A DNA stretch of 45,237 nt from Pseudomonadota bacterium (GCA_021821045.1 JAKACW010000032.1:1-45237); one strand, 5' to 3'; counted from the first letter of the stretch, positions 9,010 to 18,317 are shown. The notes: generated from the sequence alone by a model not told the origin. Program-made: numbers and translations.

Positions 9010-9034
9010 GACGCGACGCACGGAGCGTCGCGTC
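9010..9034 (-). terminator. Rho-independent terminator of the 88-residue secreted protein gene
   Basis: A perfect 10-base stem (GACGCGACGC, loop of 5, GCGTCGCGTC) sits just downstream of the minus-strand gene. Read on the minus strand it is followed by TTTTCTAAA. It lies right behind the stop codon of the carboxypeptidase gene on the plus strand, so it may serve both. Confidence 0.75.
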
Positions 9035-9046
9035 GTCATGCCGGGG

Positions 9047-9313
9047 TTATTCTTCCACTGAGAGTTCGGTCACGTGGGTGCCGGAAACATAGGCTTCCAC
9101 TTGAGCGCCTACCGTGATTTCGCCCTCCTTCTTGGTGGTGTCGTCAACGTGCAGCGCGTGTTCGACGCCGCTCATGTCTTTAATGAGATAGGTCGCGCCA
9201 TCGATACTGATCAATTCACCTTTGATCTCGGTTTTACCGGCGGATTCATCGGCCAGTGCGCTGCCCATCGTCATTGCGGAAGCCATAACAATCGCTAAAA
9301 CAGAACGTTTCAT
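9047..9313 (-). CDS. Small secreted protein, unknown function
   Basis: 88 residues. The ATG at 9311-9313 is preceded by AGGAGG 7 bases upstream, which rules out an 11-codon upstream extension. A Sec signal peptide (MKRSVLAIVMASAMTMGSALA) is followed by a mature domain of about 65 residues. That domain is rich in beta-strand pattern: IKGELISIDGATYLIKD, then a region ending YVSGTHVTELSVEE. This looks like a small OB-like or DUF5666-like beta barrel, but I cannot assign it. It has its own terminator and converges on the M14 gene. It is probably a periplasmic protein of unknown role. Confidence 0.8.
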   Translation of the reverse strand: MKRSVLAIVMASAMTMGSALADESAGKTEIKGELISIDGATYLIKDMSGVEHALHVDDTTKKEGEITVGAQVEAYVSGTHVTELSVEE

Positions 9314-9674
9314 TTGTTTCCTCCTAGTTACTCGAAAAGAACACACAAACTACACGCGACTCGCTTAACCGCAACTGAATGATAGGCGCATTTCGAACTC
9401 GATTGACGAGCATCCGATGCAGTTGAACTTCGCAAAGCAAATCCATCTTCGAGCGCTTAGCAAAATCCAGTATTGACTCGGACTCTCAACAGCGCAAGTC
9501 AGGCAGGTCAAGTTAGACACAGCAAATCGCTGTGCGGCAGGAATCATGAAACGCGCATGAAACGCTGTCAATCTGTATACAAACAGAGACATGAAAAAAT
9601 TTACGTCGCGGCGAATGAGCACGATTGCTTAGACGACATTGCATTAAATGTCTCAATTGTTCCGATCGATCGCA
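9314..9674. other. 361-base intergenic stretch without a recognisable gene
   Basis: Relatively AT-rich DNA between the minus-strand small secreted protein and the end of greB. It must hold the promoter of the small secreted protein. A short inverted repeat, CACAGC-5-GCTGTG, lies at 9518-9534. Open frames here have no plausible start signals or protein-like composition. I see no RNA gene. Confidence 0.5.
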
Positions 9675-10184
9675 TCAGGACAGTGCGATAGGTGAATAGC
9701 TGATTTCAGTCACGACGTAGCGGGCGTTTCCCGCCGGCAAACTCACTGTCACTTCGTCATCCAACGCCTTACGCATGAGCGCGCGACCGACGGGAGAGTC
9801 CATGCTGATGGCGTTGGTGGCTGGATCGAATTCGTCGGGGCCCACGACGCGATAAACAACTTCCGATCCTTGTTCGTCTTCCAGTCGCACCCACGCGCCA
9901 AAGTACACACGCGTCGCATCCGTCGGTTTGTCGCGTACGACCGTTAAATCGGGCAGACGCTTTTGCAGGTAGCGAATACGCCGATCGATTTCGCGAAGCT
10001 GCTTCTTGCGGTAGATATACTCGGCGTTCTCGGAGCGGTCGCCCTCCGCCGCCGCCGCGCTCAACGCCGCGGTGACTTCGTGGCGAGTCGTCCACAGCGT
10101 CTTGAGTTCGGCCTGCAATCGCTCATACCCCTCGCCGGTGATATACGCCGAACCCGGCTTTTGCGGCGGCCTATAACGTCCCAC
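9675..10184 (-). CDS. greB: Transcription elongation factor GreB
   Basis: 169 residues from a GTG at 10182-10184, chosen because a GAGG ribosome-binding site lies 9 bases upstream and the conserved GreB N-terminus (GRYRPPQKPGSAYIT) follows at once. The N-terminal coiled coil contains the family signature GDRSENAEYIYRKKQLREIDRR with the acidic tip that reaches the polymerase active site. The C-terminal FKBP-like domain has SMDSPVGRALMRKALDDEVTV. GreB stimulates transcript cleavage by backtracked RNA polymerase. It lies 113 bases downstream of the GGDEF-EAL gene on the same strand and could be co-transcribed with it. Confidence 0.95.
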   Translation of the reverse strand: MGRYRPPQKPGSAYITGEGYERLQAELKTLWTTRHEVTAALSAAAAEGDRSENAEYIYRKKQLREIDRRIRYLQKRLPDLTVVRDKPTDATRVYFGAWVRLEDEQGSEVVYRVVGPDEFDPATNAISMDSPVGRALMRKALDDEVTVSLPAGNARYVVTEISYSPIALS

Positions 10185-10297
10185 TTGATCTGCGCCTCGA
10201 TAAGAAAGTCCAGCTTGATGCCACAGAATAATGGGGGTGGCCTCGGCGGCGCAATTGTCCGCGGCACACTGGTGAAAGAAACTGGGGAGATAAGGCG

Positions 10298-12070
10298 CTA
10301 CGGCGTGAGCGCAAGGTCTCGATCGTGATGAATGACGCTGATTCGGGCATCCAGGAAGAACTCCGACAACGGCCGCGGCCTGGCGATCCCATATCCTTGG
10401 CCAAAATCGGCGCCCATCGCTTTGAGCTTGTCCCAAATGAGTTCGTCCTCGACGAACTCGGCCATGGTCTTCATTCCCATTTGGTGGCCTAGCTTGTTTA
10501 TGGCGTCGACCATGGCGTGATCTTTGGAATCAGAGACGATACTGCGGACGAAACTGCCGTCGATCTTCAAGTAATCCACCGGCAATTGTTTGAGATAGCT
10601 GAACGAGCTTACGCCGCTGCCGAAGTCATCGATGGCAAACCGGCATCCCTTGGCGCGCAGCACCTGGATCAAATGGATGGCCTTCTCGAAGTTGGTTACG
10701 GTCGCCGTCTCTGTAATCTCGAAACATATACAAGCGGGATCGATCTCCGAGTTGTCCAGCAGTTCGACCACGAAATCCAGGAACTTCTCGTCGCCGACTG
10801 ATTGACCGGACAGATTGATGGCGAATACGTTCCCGCCTTGCTTGTCTCCGCCGACGTCGCGAATGAACGATAGCGCGTTGTCGATCACCCAGCGATCCAC
10901 GGCGGGCATGAGTTGGTAGCGCTCCGCCGCCGGAATGAATTCCACCGGCCTGAGGATATTGCCCGTCTCGTCGATCATGCGAATCAGGATTTCCAAGTGC
11001 GTCTGCTCGTTTCGATCGGCGTTCAGCGGCTTGATGGGTTGCGCATAGAGAACGAACCGATCCTCCGTCAACGCCTTCTTAATGCGATGCACGAAGTCCA
11101 TTTCGTCGTGACGTTGTCGCAGCGTGTCGTCCAGTAAGCTGTAGGTGTACACTCGATTGCGGCCGGCGTCTTTAGCGATGTAGCAGGCGAAATCCGCCGC
11201 GCTGAGCGCCTCGGCAAGGTCGCCTGTTTTCGGGGAAATCAGCGCAATGCCAATACTGCCGCCAATATCGAAGCGGCGATCGAACCAGGCGAATTCGTAA
11301 CCGTTGATGACCTCGAGCAATCGCTCGGCGCGCTTCTTCGCTTCGGTTTCGTCGCAATCGAGAACGAGCACGCCGAACTCGTCCCCGCCGAGCCGGCCCA
11401 GGGTGTGCGGCGGACCGATGGCGTCACTGAGTTCGCGGGTCAAATCCTGGAGCAGCCGGTCTCCCGCGCTATGACCGCATGTGTCGTTCACCACCTTGAA
11501 CTGATCGAGATCGAGATACAGCAGCGCATGTCGACTGCCGTTCTTTTTGGCCAGACCAATGGCGTTGGCGAGCCGATTCTCGAACTCCCGACGGTTTATC
11601 AATCCGGTGAGAGGATCATGGGTGGCATGGTATTCCATGTGGCGCTCGAGCTGGCGCAGCACGGTCACATCGCGACACACCATCACCGCGCCCGAGAACG
11701 CACCCGAGGCGTCCAGGCGCGGCGCAACCGTTTCATGCACAGCCGTTCGCCGTCCGTTCTTGCCGATGAAGACTGTGGCGTTGTCGAAGTTGACGAAGCG
11801 CCCTTCGGTCGCGCAGCGCATGAGACGATCTGGCAGTGCATCGCCGGTTTTGTCGTTAACGATACTGATCAGATCTCGCAGACGTTTACCGCATGCTTCG
11901 CATGGAGCGTAGCCGGTGAGCTCTTCCGCGGCGGGATTCATGTATTCCACGATTCCGTGAACGTCCACGCTGATGACAGCGTCACCGATAGCTTCTAAGG
12001 TCACGCGCGCCAAGTCCGCATCGGGGGCCAGGTTGCCAGGCGGGGCATTCGGATCGTGAGGTGTAGTCAC
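10298..12070 (-). CDS. PAS-GGDEF-EAL cyclic-di-GMP protein
   Basis: About 590 residues from a GTG at 12068-12070 with AAGGA 6 bases upstream; an in-frame TTG 18 codons earlier lacks support. Order: PAS domain (about 20-140), GGDEF domain with intact GGDEF (228-232), then EAL domain. The EAL signature reads EIL (361-363), but the other catalytic positions are present: INLSG, EITE, IDDFGSG, LKID, EFVE and QGYG. No RxxD inhibitory site precedes GGDEF, so product inhibition through that site is unlikely. No membrane segments or signal peptide are visible, so it is cytosolic. By family it makes and/or hydrolyses cyclic di-GMP. The balance of activities cannot be read from sequence. Confidence 0.92.
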   Translation of the reverse strand: MTTPHDPNAPPGNLAPDADLARVTLEAIGDAVISVDVHGIVEYMNPAAEELTGYAPCEACGKRLRDLISIVNDKTGDALPDRLMRCATEGRFVNFDNATVFIGKNGRRTAVHETVAPRLDASGAFSGAVMVCRDVTVLRQLERHMEYHATHDPLTGLINRREFENRLANAIGLAKKNGSRHALLYLDLDQFKVVNDTCGHSAGDRLLQDLTRELSDAIGPPHTLGRLGGDEFGVLVLDCDETEAKKRAERLLEVINGYEFAWFDRRFDIGGSIGIALISPKTGDLAEALSAADFACYIAKDAGRNRVYTYSLLDDTLRQRHDEMDFVHRIKKALTEDRFVLYAQPIKPLNADRNEQTHLEILIRMIDETGNILRPVEFIPAAERYQLMPAVDRWVIDNALSFIRDVGGDKQGGNVFAINLSGQSVGDEKFLDFVVELLDNSEIDPACICFEITETATVTNFEKAIHLIQVLRAKGCRFAIDDFGSGVSSFSYLKQLPVDYLKIDGSFVRSIVSDSKDHAMVDAINKLGHQMGMKTMAEFVEDELIWDKLKAMGADFGQGYGIARPRPLSEFFLDARISVIHHDRDLALTP

Positions 12071-12210
12071 GCTAGGTCCTTCAATTATTCTTAAAATGGA
12101 TATCGGCCCGGAGGGCTGTGACAATTATCTTGGACGACAGAGGGTTTAAAGTCGGAGCGGATGCAACGGCATCGCATTAGGCTTTGATTTATTTATAGTT
12201 TTTAATCGGA

Positions 12211-12861
12211 CTATTTGACGAACACGCCGTTCAATGCGCAAGGCACGCCCGTGCCGCCAAGCCCGCAATAGCCGCCGGGCACTTTCGCCAGGTATTGCTG
12301 ATGGTATTCCTCGGCATAGTAGAACGCGCGGACCGGCGCGATTTCCGTCGTTATGGGGCCGTAGCCATGAGCCGCCAAGGACTTTTGATACATCTGGTGC
12401 GAGACTTCGGCCGCCATGCGTTCAAGGTCGGCGCGGTAGTAAATGCAGGAGCGATATTGGGTGCCCACATCGTTACCCTGACGCATACCCTGAGTCGGGT
12501 CATGGGCTTCCCAAAAGACCTTCAGGAGTTGATCGAAACTGACCAAGCGAGGGTCGAAGATGACCAGAACCACTTCCGCGTGCCCCGTCATTCCGCTGCA
12601 GACTTCCTTGTAAGTCGGATTGGGGGTGTGACCGCCCGCATAACCCACCGCGGTCGACCAGACGCCGGCGGTCTCCCAAAACTTTTTTTCCGCGCCCCAA
12701 AAACAGCCCAATCCGAAAATCGCTTGTTCCATATTCGGAGGAAAGGGCGGCACAATCCGATGTCCGTTCACGAAATGAGTCTCCGGAACGACCATTGCTT
12801 GTTGACGGCCGGGAAGCGCCTCGTCGGCGCTCGGAATTGGAGTGGGTTTGGAACCGAACAT
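12211..12861 (-). CDS. msrA: Peptide methionine sulfoxide reductase A
   Basis: 216 residues, matching E. coli-type MsrA over its whole length, including the N-terminal ALPGR and VNGH segments. The catalytic motif is [14 protein letters not shown], then [25 protein letters not shown] and [20 protein letters not shown]-terminal [12 protein letters not shown] carries the resolving cysteines. The enzyme reduces methionine-S-sulfoxide in proteins with thioredoxin. There is no signal peptide, so cytoplasmic. It is divergent from the DUF3025 gene with 44 bases between, so the promoters must be compact or overlapping. Confidence 0.97.
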   Translation of the reverse strand: MFGSKPTPIPSADEALPGRQQAMVVPETHFVNGHRIVPPFPPNMEQAIFGLGCFWGAEKKFWETAGVWSTAVGYAGGHTPNPTYKEVCSGMTGHAEVVLVIFDPRLVSFDQLLKVFWEAHDPTQGMRQGNDVGTQYRSCIYYRADLERMAAEVSHQMYQKSLAAHGYGPITTEIAPVRAFYYAEEYHQQYLAKVPGGYCGLGGTGVPCALNGVFVK

Positions 12862-12905
12862 GGACGAGTCTCAGATGCCGTTTGGATTAAAATGAATACA
12901 ACGCT

Positions 12906-13757
12906 ATGTCGAGAAATGACACTTGGATACCCCAATTCACCCAGCGCTCACCGGTCTTCGGACCGTTGGTTCCCGCTTGCGAGCGCTTTCAAGTCGACCA
13001 CTATCCCGCCTGGCCCGCCGTTGCCGACTACGCCCGGTTTCTGCAAACCGAACACATCACCAATCAAAGCGGCCAGCTTTTGCGCCCGGTGACGCCGCCC
13101 CCGAAGGCGGGGCGATCGAACATCGGCGAAACGGGCTACGAAGCATCAATCTACCTGCGCGGCGAACTCGCCGTCTACCCCACGACATGGCATGATTTCT
13201 TTCAGATTCTGGTTTGGGCCACCTTCCCGCGTACCAAGCGAGCGCTCAACGCGGCGCACTTTGCCGCAACGGCGCAGCGCATGAAATCAAGCGATGCCGC
13301 GCGGCGCGGGTTCCGTGAAAACGCACTGACGCTGTTCGATGAAAACGGCGCTGTCATCCTGTGCAGCGACCCATCATTGCTCGAAGCAATTCGTCTGTTC
13401 CGGTGGAAGCATCTCTTTTGGGAGCGCCGAGCGGAGTTGCGCAAGCGGCTACGGTGCATCGTCTTCGGTCATGCGCTATATGAAAAAGCGCTGAACCCCT
13501 ACGTTGGCATGTGCGCCCACGGGATACTGTTGCACTGCGAACAGTCGGTTTTGGATGGGCGGGACGAAGAACGCCTCGAACACGTGGATCAGCGACTTGC
13601 CGCCCGTGTCACCGAGGGCATCGCCAGCCCGCGCCATCTCAGCCCGTTCCCACTGCTTGGGCTGCCGGGCTGGTTTGACAACGACGCGGAGAGCTTTTAC
13701 GACAACGCGGCATATTTCAGGCCGCAGCGCCGCGAACAGCAGGATGAGGCCTGTTAA
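12906..13757 (+). CDS. DUF3025 family protein
   Basis: 283 residues without signal peptide. It matches the proteobacterial DUF3025 family by eye: the segment TTWHDFFQILVWATFPRTKRALNAAHF (about 96-122) is its hallmark, and the N-terminal region includes Y-x-A-W-P. Function of the family is unknown. The C-terminal part, about 195-265, holds LYEKALNPYVGMCAHGILL and HLSPFPLLGLPGWFDND. The ribosome-binding site is weak. It converges with only 4 bases to spare on the downstream lipoprotein gene, so transcription from the two sides may interfere. Confidence 0.8.
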   Translation: MSRNDTWIPQFTQRSPVFGPLVPACERFQVDHYPAWPAVADYARFLQTEHITNQSGQLLRPVTPPPKAGRSNIGETGYEASIYLRGELAVYPTTWHDFFQILVWATFPRTKRALNAAHFAATAQRMKSSDAARRGFRENALTLFDENGAVILCSDPSLLEAIRLFRWKHLFWERRAELRKRLRCIVFGHALYEKALNPYVGMCAHGILLHCEQSVLDGRDEERLEHVDQRLAARVTEGIASPRHLSPFPLLGLPGWFDNDAESFYDNAAYFRPQRREQQDEAC

Positions 13758-13761
13758 CCGG

Positions 13762-14601
13762 CTAAGACTTGTCCTTCGGCAGAGAAACGAGCTCGCCGTT
13801 GTTCAGGCGAATGATGATCCGGCCATCGTGGCGTTGAACTTGAAACCCTTTGAGCTTCTTACCCGATTCGGCGGACGTCCAGGTTTGCTTTTCAGATTGG
13901 CTCTCCCAGCGTTGAGCGACGCCGAGATCCATGGCCACGAGTTGAGCCACTTCCTTCAGACCCATCTGCATGCTTTGCTGCACGGCTTTCGCCCACCCAT
14001 TCTCCGGCGTGCCCGCCATATCCAACTGGGCGATGATTCGATTCGTATACACCGGCTTCGCGCGTGACTTTCCCTTGCCCGAGCCGCTTTTCACATAGAG
14101 TTCCGCATCAGTCTCGACGACGAGAATTTGGGTTTCCTCGGCGAAGCGATACCGAGTGTTCAGCGCCAACAGGGCGTTCTCGGGCACTGAATCGAAATAT
14201 TTTCCGACATCCTGGACCGGCTGGCCCGGGCCGTGAATGTTTTGAACGTCGAACGGCTTGCCCTTACGAAACGAAGCATTCAATTCATAGATCATGACTT
14301 GGCCGAGATCGACGCCGCTCAATGCGGATTGCAGAGGGGTTTGTTCGTGAATCATCTCGGAGGGAGCCGGCTCCGACGCTTTACTGGATTTCTTTGAGTT
14401 AATTTTGGCGAACCAGCCCTTGGCTTTGGGTGCGCTATGACTCACCGTCGCCTCGCCAACCACGACGCTTACGATGTGCAGCGGCGTTCCGTTGTCGATA
14501 TCGGTTAACTCGACCGTCGGCTGACGGGACAGACTGGAACATCCCCCGACCAAAGCGAGCAACATAGAGACCAGCAAAATGCGTCGTTGGTATGACTTCA
14601 T
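13762..14601 (-). CDS. Putative lipoprotein, unknown function
   Basis: 279 residues from the ATG at 14599-14601. An open extension upstream of 44 codons is not protein-like and the signal peptide begins here. MKSYQRRILLVSMLLALVGGCSS is a lipoprotein signal with cysteine 21 as the expected lipid site. The mature part has a basic Ser/Lys-rich linker (KAKGWFAKINSKKSSKASE) and a central region with LNTRYRFAEETQILVVETDAELYVKSGSGKGKSRAKPVYTN. The C-terminus, WESQSEKQTWTSAESGKKLKGFQVQRHDGRIIIRLNNGELVSLP, looks like a small beta domain. I do not recognise the family. Probably anchored in the outer or inner membrane. Confidence 0.75.
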   Translation of the reverse strand: MKSYQRRILLVSMLLALVGGCSSLSRQPTVELTDIDNGTPLHIVSVVVGEATVSHSAPKAKGWFAKINSKKSSKASEPAPSEMIHEQTPLQSALSGVDLGQVMIYELNASFRKGKPFDVQNIHGPGQPVQDVGKYFDSVPENALLALNTRYRFAEETQILVVETDAELYVKSGSGKGKSRAKPVYTNRIIAQLDMAGTPENGWAKAVQQSMQMGLKEVAQLVAMDLGVAQRWESQSEKQTWTSAESGKKLKGFQVQRHDGRIIIRLNNGELVSLPKDKS

Positions 14602-14842
14602 GGTGAACTTCACCCTTTTCCATGTGCGATTTCTGGTGAATGGGACAGCGGTATGCACACTAAGCTCAAGCAATAAACCAGCGCCCGCCCTTTCGGCACT
14701 CGCGCGAAGAACCGAATCCTTGGCGCCTTTCACTCCGATTGGGTACTAATATTGCGGCCGGGGACCGACTCTGCTTTAAAACGACGCTGCGGGCAAACCC
14801 GACTGAGCCGCCTCATTGGACCAATGGAAGTCGATGAAGTTT

Positions 14843-15667
14843 TTACGTCGCCGCTTTTCTGAGGCCGCGAATCTGCTCTCGAACAATTCCCATCAAATTC
14901 GATGCCAGTTGACCATCTTTGTGTAAGACGACGTCGATCATGCCGGGATTGGGAGGGTTGAAGGTTGGCTTGGAGGTCAACAATAACGTGAACACATCTC
15001 GGTTTACGCCCTCCGAATAACGAACTGCGCTGATCAACGCGACACCGTTCAAACTCGGCAGCTCTTTGCTGGTAATCAGAATATCGAATTTCTCATGCAA
15101 CAGGCGCTCGAGCGCCGCAACGCCGTTGTCGACGATGGAAACGGCGACGGGTAAACCCTCGATGGCATGCTGCGCCACCCGGGCCAACATCTTGGAGTTC
15201 TCGACGATCAAACAGAAAAACTCGCCTGGAAAAATGCTGAACTTCAACTTCTCAAGGGTATCGTTGACGCGATGCGCGTCCACTCGACGGCCGTCGGCGG
15301 CGGCGAGACTACATTCGCGGAGCAGATCCACATACCTGAGAGATGTATCGATGATCGCGTCATTGACCTTGGCAAAGTCCTGATCGAGCGTCGACAACAG
15401 ATCCTCAAACTGGTGGCTGATTAAGGTCAGCATTCCCAAACCATGAGTGCCGGCGCTTCCCTTCAAGCTGTGAACTTTCCGATATACCTCCTCGAACGCT
15501 GCCGCGAAAGACTGCATCTTTCCCAGCGCCAGAACCAATTGTTCCAAATCATCGCAGCGCTCCGGCAATTCGGCCACGAAGCTGTCCCGAATGGATTCGA
15601 GCAATCGCTCGACATTGGTTTTCTGTTCATCAGTCACGGTTTTATTGGCCATCATGCACCCAGACAT
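14843..15667 (-). CDS. HPt domain fused to a degenerate receiver domain
   Basis: 274 residues; the ATG lies 2 bases past the histidine-kinase stop, so the pair is translationally coupled. Starts at M5 or M6 are also possible. Residues about 15-140 are a histidine phosphotransfer domain with VHSLKGSAGTHGL (phosphorylatable H66). Residues about 150-270 are a receiver-like domain, but the usual acidic pair reads EN (156-157) and the phosphoacceptor position reads Ser (S200 in DILITSKELPSLNG) instead of Asp. The conserved Thr/Lys positions (TSK, LHKD K250) remain. It therefore looks like a pseudo-receiver. A role as phosphate sink or scaffold for the neighbouring kinase is inference. Confidence 0.85.
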   Translation of the reverse strand: MSGCMMANKTVTDEQKTNVERLLESIRDSFVAELPERCDDLEQLVLALGKMQSFAAAFEEVYRKVHSLKGSAGTHGLGMLTLISHQFEDLLSTLDQDFAKVNDAIIDTSLRYVDLLRECSLAAADGRRVDAHRVNDTLEKLKFSIFPGEFFCLIVENSKMLARVAQHAIEGLPVAVSIVDNGVAALERLLHEKFDILITSKELPSLNGVALISAVRYSEGVNRDVFTLLLTSKPTFNPPNPGMIDVVLHKDGQLASNLMGIVREQIRGLRKAAT

Positions 15668-15669
15668 GT

Positions 15670-17610
15670 TCAGGAACTGTAGTTAATCGGCAGATTCACC
15701 GTGAACACTGAGCCGTGGCCAGCACGACTCGACACCGACATCGTTCCTCCCAACATGCGACAAATTCTTTGGCAGATCGCCAAGCCGAGCCCACACCCGC
15801 CAGAGACGCCGTTAGTGCCGACAATGGCCCGCGGCAGAGCGGCCGCCTCTTCCTCGGGCAGTGCGATGCCGGAGTCGGCAACTTCGAATATGGCTGACTC
15901 GCCCTCACGGCGAGCGTGAAGGGTAACCAAGCCATTGCTCGTGCACTTAGACGCGTTCGTCACCAAATTGACCAAGGTCTCTTTCAATCGAATTGGATCG
16001 CTGTACATCACGGCAAACCCGTCTTCGCAAGTGACGCTGCACCGGTTACCGCTGCGGTCGATCACGGGCATCAACATGGCCGTCACCTCGTCCAAGACTC
16101 GTCGCACGGGAAAGGTTTCGCAGCGAATCTCGAGACTTCCCGCGTCAAAGCTGGACAAATCCAAGCGCCCATTGACCAGCAAAAGCAGATGGGATGCAGC
16201 AAGTTTGATGCGGGCCGCGTCTTTAAAATGTGAGACTGTGTCTTCGCGCGCGCCGAGTTCGTCCTCCAAAAGTTCCGCGTAGCCGATGATCGAATTGAGC
16301 GGCGTGCGCAATTCGTGGCTAAGATTGGCTAAATAAGCGTTTTTGGCCGAGTTCGCCTGATCCGCCAAGTGCTTTTCGATACGCAGATCGGCCGCCATTT
16401 GCCGCTCGAGCACCACGGCGACCCAGTTCGAGATAAGGTGAACAAGATCTAGATCCGATCGATCGAACGGCCTCGCGCGCGGGCGTTTGCTGGCAAAATT
16501 GATGGTGCCGTGCTTGACGCCATTGAGCCACACTGGCGCGGCAATATACGCCTCCAAATGTGAAAACTCATAGCATGGGTAGGTACTGTATTCGGACTGG
16601 TTGACGTGTGAAATCGCGATGGCCTTTCCGCTGCGAAATGGGATGCTGCAAAACGTTTTCTCCAACGGCAGCACGCTGCCCGGCTTCACATCCGCGCCGT
16701 TAACGGCCACCGCATAAAGGAATGTATTGGTCTGGGAGGTTTCGTTGATCCGGCAAACTTTGCCGATGTCCAACGCCAACATACGGCAGCCCATCTCCAG
16801 AGTGGTATTGATCTGATCGTCGACCGACAGTCCGGGTTGTGCGGAGACTTCATAGAGCGCGCGAATGCGATCGCCCTGAGCGAGCAGCTGACGCTCCGCG
16901 GCGCTGTTGCGCTGGATGGCCCATATCGTTAGACCGCTCCAAAGCGTAGCTGCGACACCCAGTAGGCCAATGAGCAGATAGGTGTCTCGGTTGTGCGCCG
17001 AAGCCGCATCCAATTCGACGCGCACCCGCGCCGCGTGCGTCTCCAGCAACCCTTCCAGCTGGGCGACAAACTCAGCCTGGGAGGGCATCAGCTTCTGCGC
17101 GATCAATTGCTGCGCAGCCGCGGTTTCGCCGCGAAAAATCGACTCCAAGGCATCACGCTGAAGCATGGCGACGACTTTGGAAAGATTCTCGGCGGTTTCC
17201 CAACGCCGCAACTCGAGCTCAGTCGATAGACGTGATGAGAGCTCATCACGCGCACGGGCCGCCACCTCAACCGCCTCTTGAAATGCGCGGTGATGCTGCG
17301 CCCGTTCTTCGACCTCGCCGGCATACGCCATTTGCGTCAGCGCGAAGAACTGCCGCCGGGTGGCGGCCAAGATCGTAGACACCGTCGACGCGCGCTCATG
17401 CTCGAGGCTTACGCGATCGAACGCGGCGTCCCTGTCCTTTACGTTGGCGTTCCAAACGAAAATCAGCGCGCCGAGCAACGTCAAAACGGCCAGAAAACCG
17501 ACGGCCATCAGTTTGTCGCTCGACAGCTCAAAAAAACGGAACGGCAACCAATGTGCCCTTTCCCCACCCTCGAGCAGCTCCCTATCCAATTCGATCGATT
17601 GGCTTTTCAT
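15670..17610 (-). CDS. Membrane sensor histidine kinase with GAF domain
   Basis: About 646 residues from the ATG at 17608-17610. A GTG 23 codons upstream is an alternative, and neither has a strong ribosome-binding site. Two membrane segments (about 34-53 and 211-233) flank a helical periplasmic region of about 155 residues. A GAF domain spans about 262-405. Next come HisKA with ANLSHELRTPLNSIIGYAELL (H432) and an HATPase_c domain with LVNLVTNASKCT, VADSGIAL and GGCGLGLAICQRICRMLGG. It carries no receiver of its own. It is transcribed just before the HPt/pseudo-receiver gene. The signal is unknown; the periplasmic four-helix-like region suggests a small-molecule sensor. Confidence 0.9.
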   Translation of the reverse strand: MKSQSIELDRELLEGGERAHWLPFRFFELSSDKLMAVGFLAVLTLLGALIFVWNANVKDRDAAFDRVSLEHERASTVSTILAATRRQFFALTQMAYAGEVEERAQHHRAFQEAVEVAARARDELSSRLSTELELRRWETAENLSKVVAMLQRDALESIFRGETAAAQQLIAQKLMPSQAEFVAQLEGLLETHAARVRVELDAASAHNRDTYLLIGLLGVAATLWSGLTIWAIQRNSAAERQLLAQGDRIRALYEVSAQPGLSVDDQINTTLEMGCRMLALDIGKVCRINETSQTNTFLYAVAVNGADVKPGSVLPLEKTFCSIPFRSGKAIAISHVNQSEYSTYPCYEFSHLEAYIAAPVWLNGVKHGTINFASKRPRARPFDRSDLDLVHLISNWVAVVLERQMAADLRIEKHLADQANSAKNAYLANLSHELRTPLNSIIGYAELLEDELGAREDTVSHFKDAARIKLAASHLLLLVNGRLDLSSFDAGSLEIRCETFPVRRVLDEVTAMLMPVIDRSGNRCSVTCEDGFAVMYSDPIRLKETLVNLVTNASKCTSNGLVTLHARREGESAIFEVADSGIALPEEEAAALPRAIVGTNGVSGGCGLGLAICQRICRMLGGTMSVSSRAGHGSVFTVNLPINYSS

Positions 17611-17743
17611 TGTTTGCAAACCCGCACCGGAGTTGGCGACCGTTCCAAGGCGACCCGATGGCCGGAGAAAATGGTCCACTCAAATCCGAGCCCGCCCTCA
17701 TCCAGCGGACATACACCGGATCGCTGGACGAAGCACCGAAATG

Positions 17744-18226
17744 CTAGCTGAAATTGAACGCGCGGCGCGTCTTGTTGGCCATCAAGATACCGTACTGTAC
17801 CGTGCCGAATAGGAGAAGAAGCAGGCCAAGCCCCACCACGGCGCCCTGCGACAGTTCAAGAATCGCTTCGGCATCCTTGATACGGCCCAAAATGACGTCC
17901 AACGCTTGCGGCGACAGGACGCTGAGGAGCACTGTCAGCACCCCGGCCGAAATGCCCAAATAGCTCACTCCGAGCGCAAGACTGCGAGCAACGCCGCTGC
18001 GCAACCATAGCCCGAGCCCGACAAGGGCAAGTACCGGCGGCAACAGCGGTTGCAGCGTATTTCCAGCGGTGGGCTGAAAACTCGCCTGCTTACCTGATAA
18101 CCAGTTGAAAATATTTAAAATTTCACGCGCACTGTGAAACGTCTCGAACACGCCGTACAGAAGATACAGGAACCCAAGCAGTCCAACTGATAACGGGAGA
18201 CCGACCCTTTGAATGGATTTGCTCAT
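17744..18226 (-). CDS. Integral membrane protein, unknown function
   Basis: 160 residues with about four predicted membrane segments: LPLSVGLLGFLYLLYGVF (10-27), a second around PPVLALVGLGLWL, a third SLALGVSYLGISAGVLTVLLSVL, and a fourth VVGLGLLLLLFGTVQYGILMA. The short loops carry no catalytic motif I can recognise. It sits upstream of the histidine kinase on the same strand, with 133 bases between. It could be an accessory membrane component of that sensor, but nothing in the sequence proves this. Confidence 0.75.
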   Translation of the reverse strand: MSKSIQRVGLPLSVGLLGFLYLLYGVFETFHSAREILNIFNWLSGKQASFQPTAGNTLQPLLPPVLALVGLGLWLRSGVARSLALGVSYLGISAGVLTVLLSVLSPQALDVILGRIKDAEAILELSQGAVVGLGLLLLLFGTVQYGILMANKTRRAFNFS

Positions 18227-18317
18227 GCGTCTAAGCCCTCGCGATTCGTCGTTTTTAATCGCCGCCCTACATAGACTGTCGTTAATTTAACACAGGGAAC
18301 CGGAACGGGGCGAGGGG

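Noticed and set aside
9047-9313. The 88-residue protein as precursor peptide of an ATP-grasp RiPP (graspetide)
   Set aside because: It has a Sec signal peptide and no repeated Thr/Glu/Asp core motif, and it lies beyond the M14 gene on its own transcription unit.
9518-9534. CACAGC-5-GCTGTG inverted repeat as an operator
   Set aside because: Six-base arms are short for this length of intergenic DNA and its distance from the nearest start codon is large; kept only as a note.
10298-12070. EAL domain called inactive because of EIL
   Set aside because: The catalytic Glu and all other metal and substrate residues seen in active EAL domains are present.
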